Below, piece after piece: positions 1-12,900 of a stretch of 19,743 nt of DNA (position 1 is the first letter of the stretch; each line of letters begins with the position of its first letter). The position numbers and the translations under genes are program-made. The DNA lies in contig NW_003121420.1 of assembly GCF_000003605.2 (NCBI RefSeq), forward strand, positions 33,727 through 53,469, written 5' to 3'. Under the pieces are notes generated by a model that was not told the DNA's origin, made no database searches, and worked only from the letters and a program-made list of their open reading frames with translations. The DNA is from Saccoglossus kowalevskii. Taxonomy: Eukaryota > Hemichordata > Enteropneusta > Harrimaniidae.

Positions 1-1097
1 CTAGTTATCAGGATTAGCACCCGCTAAATTAATTTCCGGACTGATTGTAATTTTAATTTATTTTTTAATTTAAACCGTGACTTATGTTCAACGTGTATTA
101 TGCATCTGTGAGAAAACAAAGAACAATAGGATTCCGAAATTTAAGAATGAGAGAAAAAATCATAAATATGTCCTTTTCGCATTATGTCTACTGTTCAAGA
201 TTTGCACTATTCTGAGTATGTGCTTATTATATTATTATAACCGTGAGCATTAACAAATATGCACTATATATCGAAACACAGGGTGACAGTGATCTATACC
301 GAAGCGGTTTTAGATATCGGGCAATTCCATGTAATATGCTTTGTCACGACTCAGGAAAATCATTATATCTCATTCATATCATATCATTTGAAAGGTAATT
401 TTGCAACTGACATGTGTTGAACTTAACTGAAATTGAATGTGGTGGCATGAACGTACATGACTGCTCTCGTCAATTTGCATGCACTGGTTTTACGTGTAAA
501 TAATTTTAAATAGTTCGTATGGAAATAGTTGAAAAGTACACAACCGTGGATAGAATGGATTCGAAAGTATTTTACTGAAATGGATAAGAATAGAAAGAGT
601 TCGAAAGAAATATATTTGAAAGAGTTTAAAAGTAAATGATGTGAGTGGGAAGAGTTAAAAATGAATGGGTTCAAAGAGAAAGAAAGTGACCAAGGCGGAA
701 TAGTTCGACAGCAACAATTTCAAAAGGGAAGACAAAGAAATGACTGTTGTTACATGCTCAGCATAAACTCACTAAAAATGTAAAACTAATTATTAGGTCG
801 TATTCAATTGCAGTTCATACGTGACATGTGACTGAAACTATTGCGTTTTTGTTTTACCCCCTTCCCCCCCAAAAAAACACACAATTACGGCTTCTGGCAC
901 AAATCAAATCATCGTGACACACGCTAATCCCTATTACTAATATACTTTCAGACATCCAACCGTTCAGCCGGAAACAAGCTCTGCATTTGCTCCTAGAAAT
1001 GTCATTTTCAATTTTAAAGTTTGGTTTTGTCATCGCCACAACATTAGTCACACTTGCATGCATAACTTTATATTTACATTTCGAAAAACGCATTATA
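1..1097. other. AT-rich noncoding stretch
   Basis: No gene is recognisable here. Open frames are short, overlap one another on both strands and resemble no protein family I know. Local features are a purine-rich, weakly repetitive patch (about 530-690, listed separately) and a homopolymer cluster at 857-877, read as five C, two T, seven C and seven A. The segment ends at the left end of the inverted-repeat element that begins at 1098. Confidence 0.6.
530..690 (+). repeat. Purine-rich patch with decayed short repeats
   Basis: The plus strand is strongly enriched in A and G. A motif close to AAGAGTT followed by an A-rich run recurs at about 595, 619 and 649, with a further purine run AAAGAGAAAGAAAG near 674. 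The spacing is irregular (24-30 bases), so this is either a very decayed minisatellite or simple purine-strand bias. No protein is implied, and the minus-strand open frame over it is Phe/Ser/His-rich only because the strand is pyrimidine-rich. Confidence 0.35.
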
Positions 1098-1261
1098 TTA
1101 AAGCGAGGGAGTCGTCACCTGCGCATGCGTCAGATGGCCATAGCGTGTCACTGTTTACAACAAGCGTCTAACCCTAACCCTTTGCGTTTTTGGCGTGTGT
1201 TGTTATCGTTGCTTGGGTCTTAATTCCCACGCGTGCGCAGGTGACGAACTTCCCGCTTTAA
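1098..1261. mobile_element. MITE-like element with TTAA ends
   Basis: Positions 1098-1130 and 1229-1261 are imperfect inverted repeats, matching at about 27 of 33 positions by eye. They share an outer TTAAAGCG and an inner GTCACCTGCGCA. The similarity stops at the TTAA on both sides, so TTAA (1098-1101 and 1258-1261) fits a target-site duplication and the element proper would be 1102-1257. TTAA duplication is the hallmark of piggyBac-type transposition, but the usual piggyBac terminal CCC is not seen, so the family is open. The ~98-bp interior is too short for a transposase and includes two telomere-like TAACCC units near 1170. The arms are much GC-richer than the flanks, as expected of an insertion. 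Confidence 0.6.
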
Positions 1262-3420
1262 ATATTGATTTAGAATACAACAATTATATTATTTCGAATT
1301 GACATGTACTACATCTTTAGAAGGGGCATCACCAGAACGTCGCGACGCCCTTTGCACATATTGGTTATCATTCATTCAGAATAAAAACAACATGGATCAT
1401 TCGTATTGATCAAACTGATTCCACTTGCGAGTCACGTTGCCATTCAGCCTAGCTCGCTATCATGTTGTTCGCCCCATTGCTTAAGGCAGTTGAAACAAAG
1501 TCCCGTGAGAGTCCGCTCGTCGTTTAATGCTATACTAAACTGTGCACTTGCTAAACACATTTCTTTCTCAGTATTTATCAATTGTCAGGTTCACTTACTA
1601 AATAGTTTGTTTTATACGTATGTCCATACAGTAACCAGTCAGCTCAAACACTAATAATAAATAAACCAGCGAGGTAATTGGAAGGTTGCGAATGTAATCT
1701 ATATCTAGAAGCGAGATGAAATGACAATTAACAAAAGTATGTGTGCAAAAGGTGAGTATATATTATAGTTGTGTCACGTGCATGTTGTTTCTATAGTAAC
1801 CGAATAATATGAATGAACTCGCCTAATCTCGTAGTGCCATTTAACCCTTTTCACGCATTTAAAACACGAATGTGTTGCCGATTTATATTCGGTTTTTAAT
1901 ATTCTTTCCGATAGTGTAATCGATAACAAGTGCAATGCCTTCTCATTTCCAGATTACTGCCAGATAGGAACTCTCGCTGAAAGCACCCATGGCGAATTCG
2001 CTGGATCTGATTTGTGACGATCTCAAATGTAAAACTGTTTGTCCGCATATGCAGTTTATTGAAATATACAAATATATCTATATACTTTCACCACGACTAA
2101 TGGTAATCGTGCTGACACCCGATATTTGCTAAACAGCTTTTTTTTAAACCAAAGATTTTGTGTTACTAGGTTTAAGACCGTCTGAATTTATTGAATGGAA
2201 TACACTTATAATAGGATGTGAATCATTTTAGATTATCATAGCATGTGAGCATCGTCATAATACTCGTAGCCTTCTATTAATTGACGTATGTCATGTGTTA
2301 TTTTATAATGAGATTATTGGAGGTTCATATTTTTCCTGGGGATACTTTTATAATTCAATTTGTTCGTTTAATTGCGCACTGGTAATAGAGACTGAGTACG
2401 GTATGTATTATGTAGTCTGACCATCAACCTTAGATAACAAAATGTTATATGTTTACACAGTTTTATGACTGTGTACTGTCAACATTTTTTAAATAGTGTT
2501 TGTCTTTTTTCAGCTGAAATCTAGTAGGTCATTGTACGATTTAATTGTCACATTAATATCAATTAATATTCATTATTAATAACTGCTCAATGAGCATTCT
2601 AAAAACGTTAATATCCATCATGGTTAATAAGACATGTATGGTCATTTAAATATTAATTTCAGTATATTCTGTACCAATGCAATTTCTTTTCTCATCGAAG
2701 GTTACATCATAGTACTTATAATTCATTCAGGTTTATGCATGACAGGACCAAGCCGTCATTGAAGGAATCGTTTTCCCAAGATCGACCATCCAAGTTCCAA
2801 ATTAGGCGAAATGCACAACCAATGAAAATAATTCAATAAGAAGGGGGGAAAAGAAAAGCGTGTAAGCGAAGATTAAAAGACAATTTGGCGGAGACATGAC
2901 GTCGTTAGAGTAATCAAATGAACTATGTCGTGTGTAATATACTTAGTTAGAGATCATTACAATATACTACATGTGGCAATCACTTTGTTTTGATTTATAT
3001 CACATCAGAATAGCACACATGATTTAAACTGTTTCTAATTAGCTAAATCATTGTTGTTATGTTTTTTTGTTTTTTATGTAACATATTTGATATGCAATTA
3101 TTCGAGTGACTTTGTGCACTGACATGGTAACTTTGAATATGCCAAACAATGATATTATGTGTCGTATTATTATTCAAAAACACAATTTTTTATTTTAGAG
3201 ATTTGCAAAACAATCTCTACATCACGCAGCTATCCAATCATGTAACTTTTACATCAAGAATACTCAACAAATTCATGAGTCACTGTGGAAACATTTTGAA
3301 CTGAAATCTAAGTCATGGTATCTGAATAATTTGTGTCGGTGTATTTGTTTTACTAGCCTGGACAGGAAACCTGGTTTATGCTTTTCCGGGCGAGAAGATG
3401 TATATTCACACACTACGTGA
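1262..3420. other. AT-rich noncoding stretch
   Basis: I see no gene. Stops are frequent in all frames and the few short open frames lack recognisable motifs. Small items are a perfect 10-bp palindrome CGTCGCGACG at 1338-1347, a CACGTG box near 1775, a run of homeodomain-like TAAT/ATTA cores around 2540-2580, and a small hairpin at 2584-2596 (TGCTC, loop AAT, GAGCA). None is enough to call a promoter or an RNA gene. Confidence 0.55.
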
Positions 3421-3835
3421 TGATTTCCTCTGATGTTTCTTCATTCGTCGTTCGATGGTCTCTTTGGTTCTTCAGAAACCTTCTTGTGGTTTCCAAGTTT
3501 CCTCATTCATTTTCAGAGGTCTTTTGATGGTTCCCATGTTTTTTCAGGCATCTACCGATGGAGTCTATGTCTTTTCAAGTATCATCAGGTGGTTGCCTTA
3601 TTTTAGTAGCCGTCAAGTTCATCTGTTCGTTTCATATTTTAAAGTAACACATGTGCTGGTTTCTATGTGTCTTAATGTATTTTCTGATGGAGTTTATTTA
3701 GATAGCTTCTGATATAGCCCATGTTAAGCAGATATCATTGATGAAGTCCGTATTTCTTTGGGTATCGTCGGACAGTTCCATGCTTTTTCAGGTATCTTCT
3801 GATGAAGACCATTTTGTTCACGTGTCTTTTGGTTT
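3421..3835 (+). repeat. Decayed ~30-bp tandem repeat
   Basis: A loose tandem array of roughly 13-14 units with a period close to 30 bp. The clearest units begin at 3511, 3541, 3571, 3751 and 3781. They share a T-rich lead, a CAGGTATC-like centre and a CTGATGGAGTCC-like tail; compare TTTTCAGGCATCTACCGATG at 3541 with TTTTCAGGTATCTTCTGATG at 3784. Units between 3601 and 3750 are much more diverged. Because the period is a multiple of three, the plus strand stays open as an 85-codon frame (3455-3712), which I take as an artefact and not a gene. The divergence indicates an old array no longer being homogenised. Confidence 0.6.
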
Positions 3836-5554
3836 CATGTTTATGCACAAAGTACAAATCATTCCGTATCCAAATTCACAATTCTAATAATTACAGGATT
3901 CAGTTTGTCACTTTCTCTAGTAATAAATATCTGGTTAAATTTAATTGGTTCAATATGGTGTATATATGTATAACAATTCATAATGGACTGCCTCAATGTC
4001 TTAGGTTAACAGATGCGTATGTTATAGAATAGACTATGAGCATCTTCAAACCTGGACAATAGGATAGTACAGTTACTGGCGACCATCGAATTATTTCAGA
4101 AGAATTTATTAGTCGCTAGATACCAATGTGCCAATATTTGTACAACACACCTATCCCATTTAACTCAAATCGAAACCCAAGTATGTGAGAGACCAATGTC
4201 AGCTAATATAATCGTCAATGTCTTAGATAAATAATCTCACAGATAAAACAAACCCGGAAAACTATTGCCTAACTAAAAGAATATTATATAGCCCTTGGTT
4301 GGTCGTGGATTGTATTGGGCTCGCTAAACTTAGGTTTGATACGAGGCGAGTTTTCAAGCACACAACTACGGTTATTATGATTGGGAAACCACAAAACGAG
4401 ATCAGTGGCTATTAAAAAACTGTATAGCAATTGCCATAATGAATGAAGACACAAAGATGGCCCCAAAGTTACTGGCAAACAGATTGTGAAAGAAATACCT
4501 TAATTATTGTCGGAAGACAATCAATACGCTCTTTTGCAAATTATATTCGGTTGCCAGTGAGGGATGAAATTTGCCACTATACATTAAATTATAATACTCC
4601 GGCAATTTTATTAGGCATGGACTTAAGAGCTTAAGATCCTTTATATTTGTCCCAAACTGTTCAATATATGGATCAAAGCATTATATTGTAATATAGAAAG
4701 GACAGTTATGATTATTGGGTATGGCACTGGATATTTTAAATTGGCAAGGAAATCCCTCCTTGTCACTATGTTATTTGTCTTAGTAATAGAAACTAGAAAA
4801 GATAATATTTAGATCTGAATATAAAGAATCGACATTTACCGATAAATCTTACGTCAGATTATTGTAATATTGGATGTGTTTCATGAAGAGGTGGGTGAAG
4901 TTAATTCTGACTTAAGCAGTAGGTCTGGGCAGACGAATGAAATAGCGTGACAAACTGTCTGGCCGGCCACCGCTATTTTTGGCAATCATTATGAAAAAAG
5001 TACAAGGAATTGTTATTATAAATAACTTACGTGGAAGCACGGTCACAGTGGATTTGTTTAATGTGACGATACCTAAGGGGAAGTGTACTATCTAAATGTG
5101 ATTTTAGTATATAATATTTGCCAGTGATATGTTCTACTTTCATAACAAAATGCGCAGATGACTGGTTTGAAGTCAACCCAAAGAAAGGAATATATAATTT
5201 AAATTAATAAAAAAAAATATTCTCATGGGACGTAAATCAGTATATTGTAAAAGGTTTGATGACAATAATATTGTGAATCTCATTTTATCGCAAGTCTGCT
5301 GATATATGCATTATATAAAGTTATTGAAGCAAGCCAAAATGGTCATCTTGCTATATTCAATAAACTGATGTTTGTTGGTACATTTACAAACTGTTAACTA
5401 GAACTGAATTGCTATATTTATGTGAATATTGTACCGACTTATACACAAATAGACAAATGTCTACACTGTGTCACATCAATCACAACTCATTCATTTTCGT
5501 TTGGTAGAAAACAAAGTGCAGTTTCCTGTGTGTTGCCGTGTTCAATTCAAAGCA

Positions 5555-5578
5555 ATATGTATATATGTATATATATAT
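5555..5578. repeat. AT/ATGT microsatellite
   Basis: A short alternating purine-pyrimidine tract of AT units interrupted by two TATGTA steps. It is an ordinary simple repeat in an AT-rich region. Confidence 0.8.
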
Positions 5579-5910
5579 CAGCCGATTGAGTTACTTAACG
5601 TTTAAAATGAAGCAGTATTAGTATTTTCTTTATTTGTAATAAATTCAATGATTTTTGTGCAGAAGAAAATATTATGTGATACTACCATATAAGGTAATAT
5701 ATATATCACGAATTGTAACAGATAGTACAGAGATACTGCCAATGACACCAAGTTAACACAACAAGTATGTACTATTTAATGTGCTGGTTTTACGAGTGCT
5801 GCCAATGTCAAGTGTATTAATAAATAGTTGTATCGTAGTTGATATGATATTGTGAATCTGATGCACGTAAGTTTTCTATCATGCAGAATTCGTATCATTT
5901 ATTTATTAAA

Positions 5911-5923
5911 CCACGGTACGTGG
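5911..5923. other. Small hairpin CCACG / CGTGG
   Basis: A perfect 5-bp stem CCACG with loop GTA and CGTGG. The same stem core recurs at 8751-8773 and 16743-16763. Alone it could easily be chance. Confidence 0.3.
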
Positions 5924-7899
5924 CACTCTAAATAATTGTTATAGAGCAACTCAAGATGAAAGTTATAAATAACAATTTGCTTTTATACACATCCGCCATC
6001 GAATTTAATACGTAAAACACCCGCTTAATGTTACAAAATCCGATAGAGAACAACCCATTACAATAACTGTAATCATCAATAATCACTTAAAACATCGATA
6101 CAATAGTATCATGGTAATTAGCACACTCATATGTTATACTATCCAACATAACCGAGACAAATTACCATGGTTATAATGCATTATACGCCTTCGTAAATAC
6201 ATATATCATTGTTGAATCAAACAGAAGCACCAGATCTAGGATAAGAAGTTTTTTTTGTAAAATGGAGACGCCCACTCAGAGACGGAATTTGAGGGTTGAG
6301 ACGGGAAGATATCGGGTCAACGCTGCCAACCAATAGTAATACGTTTACTCCATACGTGATACAACATTTACATTCTTCTCTCCGGCGTACAAGATACAGC
6401 TGATTCCACGAGTCCCAAAAATAGAAATAACAGTATTTGAAGCGAATGCAAAAGACGCCGACACGAAAACAATTTTTAAAAAGATGCCGACGACTCTCAA
6501 CAATACAAGTATTCGGGGACAACTAGCGTACAATAAATACAAAAAAGGCCCTCAGCATTAAGAATGCCAATATCCCAATTTGCGAGTCATGCCGTGCCGC
6601 AACCATTGCATCGAACACGTTTCCGTCTTATTTCACAACGCCGTTATTCAGGGCAGCAGACAAACCAAGGATCGGTTCACGCGCTGTTGCCATGGAATTC
6701 ACGCTGTGGTTGGCTCTCTTTGCTATCTTATCATGTTGATTGGACTAATCTGTAGGGAAAAAAGGCTAATTTCGACTCACTTTCCTCAATGATACTTTTG
6801 TCGCTAAGAAACGTTTGAAATAACTCATTCTTGTCAGATCATTTACAGTTGGGTAGGTGGCGTCCGCTATATGATATTATATGGCTTGGAATTCGCGATC
6901 AAACTTTCAGCCAAACATTTATTTCGACTATCAACATCGTCGGGTTCAGTACGAGTTCATTGATTGGTTATTTCATAAATTATTCATGGCTTTCAGCCTA
7001 TCAAAGCCTCTCTTACGCAGCCACGACGAAAATAAACGAAATAAAAAAACAGCTAATGAAAATAAAACTGTTAATGATTGGCACTTTCCATTGAGGGATA
7101 TGCTCAATCTGGTTCTGACAATCTTTCGATGTCGGCAGTCATATGACGCTTTCAAACTTCGATAAATAACGAAATTTTACTTTCAAGTATATTGATTTTT
7201 TAAACAAAATCTTTTTTTACGAGAGCATTTTAGATACCTACACAGTGGCATGTTAAGGAGACTTTTAACTCCATCGAATGCCTAACTCATTTTATTCAAT
7301 CAAAGCGTACTGTTAGGAGGAAGGAGTATCTCAAGTGGAACATGGTATTTGGGGATTTTAGCAGTGTCTGTGAAATGTTCAAGCCCTTTCCCCATTGTAG
7401 GTAATCATTCATGCGTACTTGGGTGAGCTATACTAATTTCCGCCGCATTCATATCAAGTCCATCATTTCGAGCTCCGCACGTCTTTTCGACACGTCAATA
7501 AACAGCGGTCGCAGCCGGAACGACGTTTTACGGTTTACAAGACGAGTATTCACTTTACAAAGAGATGGTTAAATGTTGCAATGTGCTTCTTTCACAGTGG
7601 TTTCCGTTCATTGTATGACGATGTGAGGGGATTTGGGTGGATTAAAAAGCATTAGGATTAGGGATTACAAAAAAAAACTATTCGTCAGTTTGACTCATTG
7701 TCTAGAAAGCACGCAACGCAGTGCTTCAGACAATCCTACGATATGAAAGCAAACGTCTGACATACCTCTGTCTCATTCTTATTACTAATAGACAATCTGT
7801 TATTTTATATGATCCTATGACACATTCCTTTGACATCGTATGAATCAATGAGTACATGTAATGGCTCATATAATAAAGCGACGCTCATGTGAACGAAAC

Positions 7900-8124
7900 C
7901 TGCGCGTAAATGGCCGCCGAGATCTCGTTGAGAAAGCCACGAGACTTTGTTTTGTTTGTTTTTATGCTCCGCTGATAATCCTGCTTTACCTATATTCCAA
8001 ATACCATAGTTGAATGGGTCATAGGACACAGTGGATGCGATGACGAGGCGGAATAGAACACTATTTGAGACAAGTCACGTGACTCTCGCTCTTAACGAGA
8101 TCTCGGCGCCCATTTTGCGTCTGA
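7900..8124. mobile_element. Foldback or MITE-like inverted-repeat element
   Basis: Two GC-rich arms, about 7900-7947 and 8069-8124, are imperfect inverted copies. Going inward each reads AAATGG(C/G)CGCC, then GAGATCTCGTT, then AGA, then CACG(A/T)GACTT, with one short gap in the left arm. Each arm includes the perfect palindrome CGAGATCTCG, and the right arm has AGTCACGTGACT (8073-8084) around an E-box CACGTG. About 120 bp lie between the arms, too little for a transposase. I see no clear target-site duplication, so the ends are approximate. This fits a non-autonomous element, but a conserved regulatory palindrome cannot be excluded. Confidence 0.5.
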
Positions 8125-8750
8125 GGTGTGTAAACCTCTTTCAAATGGATATAAATATCTCATCATTGATTATTCGTTGTTAACAATTGATAACACAGCT
8201 GATGACATGTGATTCTTCAATCAACTATTTATGACATCATTAAAGCCAACCTACACAGGGAGAATACAAGACGCGGACACGTTTCTTTATAAAACACAAG
8301 CTCGACAGATGCGTCTTGTCACGCGCGTTAAATGAAATACAAATCCGATTTTGATATTTTTCACGATGAATTTGAGCGTTTTCAGATATAGTGTGCGTAA
8401 GTATCGTTGTTGGTCTTGCTGACAGTTCATAAAACTTGTTTAATCTGCTAATTAATGGTAGATGTTAAAAACATAATACGCCACCATATGATGTTGACAT
8501 GGCGTCCCCGATTCGTATACCCACTACATAGTAGGGAAGACAACCTTTAAATTGCGTGTTAAGTCCTGTGGTAGAAAGATGTAACGTACTTTAAAATCAT
8601 TAAGTTATGCAAGATGCGTCAGTATGAATGAAAGTAGTGCCATTAGGAAGACGAATATCCCAGATAAAGTCTACGTTATATAAACAAGTCACTATTACGA
8701 TGTTTGACGCGTAATAATAATGACGACATGCAATTGACACATTACTCAGT

Positions 8751-8773
8751 ACACCACGCCATGTACGTGGTGT
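8751..8773. other. Hairpin ACACCACG / CGTGGTGT
   Basis: A perfect 8-bp stem with a 7-base loop. It contains the same CCACG/CGTGG core seen at 5911 and 16743. There is no T-run after it, and a transcription terminator is not the natural reading in a eukaryotic context. Confidence 0.35.
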
Positions 8774-9126
8774 TATTTCACAAACGTCTGACTATGCAGC
8801 GTTAGACTGGCGATGCGCTGACCTTTTCATTTTTTCTACTTTTTGGCTTTATTTCCACATGCTTCCCATCCGAAGGTATTGATTACGTACACGAGTAAGG
8901 TGAATTATTTGATTGATCGCAAAACCTAGGGGACGCTAGACATGATGCTATTTCGGCTGTAAATTCATTTAAGTATCGCTCCCTGGCGAATCTAAGTATA
9001 TCCGACATTGCCGTTATGCCACGAGCAATCAGATAACTTGAGAACATCACTGAAACATAGACGATGCATATTTACGCCGCAACAGCTTATATAACTTCCA
9101 GTAACCACGGGTAATCGACTTTAGAA

Positions 9127-9134
9127 TGACGTCA
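9127..9134. promoter_or_regulatory. Palindromic CRE-like site TGACGTCA
   Basis: A full match to the 8-bp cAMP-response element bound by CREB/ATF bZIP proteins. There is no gene or TATA element close by that I can identify, so function is unknown and a chance match is possible. Confidence 0.2.
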
Positions 9135-9902
9135 CAGCTCATAATCATTCATGAACATGCGTGTTACGTTGTAATTCGCCACGCAATTTAGTGGAAAGGC
9201 AGTAGCCCGTAACGCCGGCAAACTCGTTGACCTTCACAAAGCACCTTATAAACATTCGTCTGTCGTATAGCATTACGAACGCTGCCAAATATTGCGATGT
9301 TTTCCGTATAACGGCAAAACCTGCCGCGAATGCTGATTAAGCGGACAAAATAGATTTGCCAAGAACGCAAATTAATCGGTAATGTCAACTTGTAACATAT
9401 CGTTAAGCGAATGCATCGCATGAACACGAAATATCTAACGTGTTGAATGCGAATACATTAGAGGGCCATTGTTGGCTTAACTTTAATGGAGAATCTAAGA
9501 AATATTAATTAATCGGTTGGGTTGGTTTAAAATGCAAAACTGAATCACTAAAAATTACACAATAATTATGACAGTGAATACATTATTATTTGTAGGACGG
9601 CCGGCGGTTAAAGGACGTAAGGTAATTTCCTCTTGGTCCGGATGGCCATTTTCTGGATGATTTATCGTCTCATCTCAGAATGATTCAGTTATGTATGCTG
9701 TAGACCGCATGCGATGACCAGGTCCGTATATCCCCAGATAAAAGGACTTGATAGCTCCTTGTTAGTGCTACATAAATCTACCGTTGAAATGAAGTATGTC
9801 GGTTAAAAGCCCTGGTCATCAATTCGAGGCTGTTTTAAGAATGGCGGTGATAAATCCAACTTTTTTGGAGGGGGTTAAAGTTTGGTAATAATTTTCTCTT
9901 AC

Positions 9903-9933
9903 GATATTATACATTTTTACAGATATTATACAT
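9903..9933 (+). repeat. Short direct repeat GATATTATACAT
   Basis: Two identical 12-bp copies begin 19 bases apart (9903 and 9922) in AT-rich DNA. This may be a local duplication and carries no functional implication. Confidence 0.5.
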
Positions 9934-12900
9934 GTGTGTGTTCATTTAAATTTAAGACTGCTTGCTTGTGAACAGTGTCTCTGCATCCCAGCAAATGCTT
10001 TACGTTTGAGTCAATTCTTCAATTAGCTTGGCAATATTGGGCACAGCTATGGAATCTAGTGGATTAAGTCAATCCTCGTTAAAATCCCTTTACCAAGATA
10101 TGGTGTTCATTTCCAGCCAAGACCAGTTGGGGGGAGGCTTCGAAGGGCATTCTACAATATAACGAGGAATGGAACTTCCCCGGCGGCGATTCAGCGGCAG
10201 GTGGGTGTTCATATATGTTTGTTAGGTAACTGTCTTTACATGTCAACGTTACGACTTCTATATGTGAGAAAACATCAGGTACCATTACACCAAATTCAAT
10301 CATGTGCGACGCGCGCCGTTATGAGGGTAATAGAACTGCATTCTCGCTTACGAGGTTGTCACTTTGACAGAAGTGAGTATGATTATCGTGGAGTTGGGGT
10401 GACTCTCCAACCATATCATTCCCAAATGATTGTCCGTATTTAAAGAGTGTGTTAATAATAGGGAAATGGGTTCACAAGACGAGTGTGTCGTTAGGTTCTA
10501 TTGATGATCTTTAGAACAATAAAAACAAGAAGCCTACTTATTAGTTGCCCAAGTACGACGACACATTTACATAAAATAACATGAATTTTTCAAATTTTGC
10601 CAATATCAATTTAATGAACTGTGTCACCCTCACAGCGTACACAAGACAATATTCGAATTGCATCCCCTAATGAACCTGTACAAGGTCGACACGCGAAAAC
10701 AATTATCTTCCAAATGCATTCCATTGAAATGTTTACACATAAACAATCCATTTCCAACAGATTTTCACATACAGTAAAGGAGATGTCGTTGTCAAATTTT
10801 CCATCGGCTAGGAGATGTATATATGCATTGCAATGCTTTGTTGTTTTTTTGTAAGAAAGAATGGAACGTCGTGACTATGTGAACTTATGCGAGTCGAGTG
10901 AGCGTAACTGCCGCGTGTAGCGATCGAAAGGTTAAACCCGCGCATGTTTGTTGTTACTAAATCCGTTTCATGAGGATGTTTGTCTATGCATATTAATTCA
11001 CACAGTATCCATGGTAACGAGCTCGTTGTAGTTATTTCATACTATAGTATGAGTCATGTATACAGAATCAATAATACGTAAACTGTCTCTTTAAAACATA
11101 TTCAATATTACAGTTCAGCAAAAAAAGCCTAACTAACAAAATAAGGTAGGGCTGCATTTCCAATGTCGATTGATATTCGGTTAATACAGTGACCTTTCGA
11201 GTTAAAGACGACCTATATGATCTGAGTCGACGTTATGTTGACCGCTTACTTGAGAGTAACATTAATAGTTGACAAAGATAGGAATTACATACGTGTATTC
11301 GATGGAACCACAACATTTCACAAGACTACCTCGTCGCTGAAACTGTTTTAATTATCGTAGACTGAACTCAGTGTTCTAGTTATGTATATACACATGAGAT
11401 GTGCACGTGTACCACTTTGCTATTTGATGTACGGTTACAATGTGTGGAATGACCTCATCATGTTAATTTTCTTTTCTTTTTTCCGGTTGGAAAGTACTTG
11501 AATATTGATAAGATAATATGCAAACAAAACCGGCTAATAATGATGCTGCCACGACTATTAAAACATATAATCAGTATTCACGCGGACACGGTAAATAAAG
11601 GCGGCTACTCTAGATACGCTTCTTTGCAACTTTTGTTTTACTATGTTTTGAGCATTTTAAAATAGATTTAAGTACTTAGTAAAATGAAACGCCAAGCAAT
11701 GACACGACTGAAAGTGGATACGGGGAGTTTAGTTCCTGTCTCGTCATATGAAGTAGCTGTCATTTACAACAATTTGAGGTATAGCCTGAACATTGACGCC
11801 GGTCGTGTCTGTCAGAAAGCCTGCCTTTTAGAGCCGAATATGCAGTGAAGTCTAAGTGAGGTCTGCTAGGGGTTACGATGATAAATTATTGCTGACATTG
11901 CACTTTGCGAATAATGATTTAAAAAAAAACAGTCGTTATGTTTATGTGATCTGTAATCATTATATTACATTTGACATGTTTGAGAAATTCATGATCAACT
12001 GGTGTCCTGAAGCAACCCAATAATTACTAGTCCGTGCCTGACTCATTGGAAGTCACGCGGATTTATTAGTAACTATACCTTGTAGTGATGTTACTGGTTA
12101 TATCTCACTCGAAATTGAATTTAAGAATATGACACAAACTTTTGGCGATGCTATGAATCAGCGCAAATTTGATCACGAAGTCGATAAACCGTTTACCGGT
12201 TAAATGCAATGTAACGAACCAGTCGGTTGATTTTTCTAAGCCAGGGGGTCTTAAACGGATTTATCATTGAATTTTGATGGTAATTTGACATACGACTTAC
12301 AATTCAGGCTTAAGTACGAATGCAATGAACTTATCAATGACGTTGAGAGATCAGTCCCGTGGTGATCAGAATATGTCAAATCCAGAAATTAAATCAAACT
12401 TGATTATTGTCACTTTTCGTATTGTCGGGTTTTCTTATACTTAGTGTTCAATTAGAGCCGTCATGTCTCAAAATAGTAGAATCCATACTAACTAGAAAAC
12501 GCCGTTCATAAGTGCCACGAAGCATCACGGTGAATGTATGACTAAACTGTTCGAAAGAATTTCAGGCTGTTATCGGTATGAGAGATTCCCTTCACGTTGA
12601 CGCAAGTTTGCATACAATAATCGAGTCTATAAACATTTTAAAAATGAAAACATTCATATTTTAGGCCAATTCGAGCTATTCGAAAACAAATTTGAAGCTG
12701 GAAACCTACAGAAAGAATTAAATTGACTTACTGATTATATTGTCCCGCGACTTGGTTGTACTAACGTTGTTTGTAGCAATGTTGTCAGCAGTAGTATGAG
12801 TGTTACCAGAACACTGGGAAAGATAGTCGCTGACAGTCTTCAAGTGTTCGTCACTCTTTCTGCACACACTATGCGCAGATCATGCTAGAGTTGACGCAGT

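Larger units (their letters stand above)
3836..7899. other. AT-rich noncoding stretch
   Basis: No gene is recognised. Between 6217 and 7165 several open frames of 60-101 codons overlap on both strands, and the base composition rises in G+C and CpG. The 94-codon frame at 6881-7165 starts at a true ATG with G at +4, and the minus-strand frame at 6217-6522 has 101 codons but starts at TTG. Neither shows a domain, signal peptide or catalytic motif that I can name. They could be unrecognised exons, decayed transposon sequence or chance. The rest is AT-rich with an AT microsatellite near 5555. Confidence 0.5.

Noticed and set aside
4443-4634. Open frame ending in LLGMDL, recalling the end of LTR-retrotransposon proteases
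   Set aside because: There is no Asp-Thr/Ser-Gly active site upstream, and the frame begins directly after a stop codon.
6110-6169. Inverted repeat CATGGTAATT (6110-6119 and 6160-6169)
   Set aside because: A 10-bp inverted match within 60 bases is expected about once by chance in a window of this size, and similarity does not extend outward.
6217-7165. Cluster of overlapping open frames of 60-101 codons on both strands
   Set aside because: They compete with one another, two start at TTG or share the same DNA in different frames, and none has a recognisable motif. I could not choose any as a gene.
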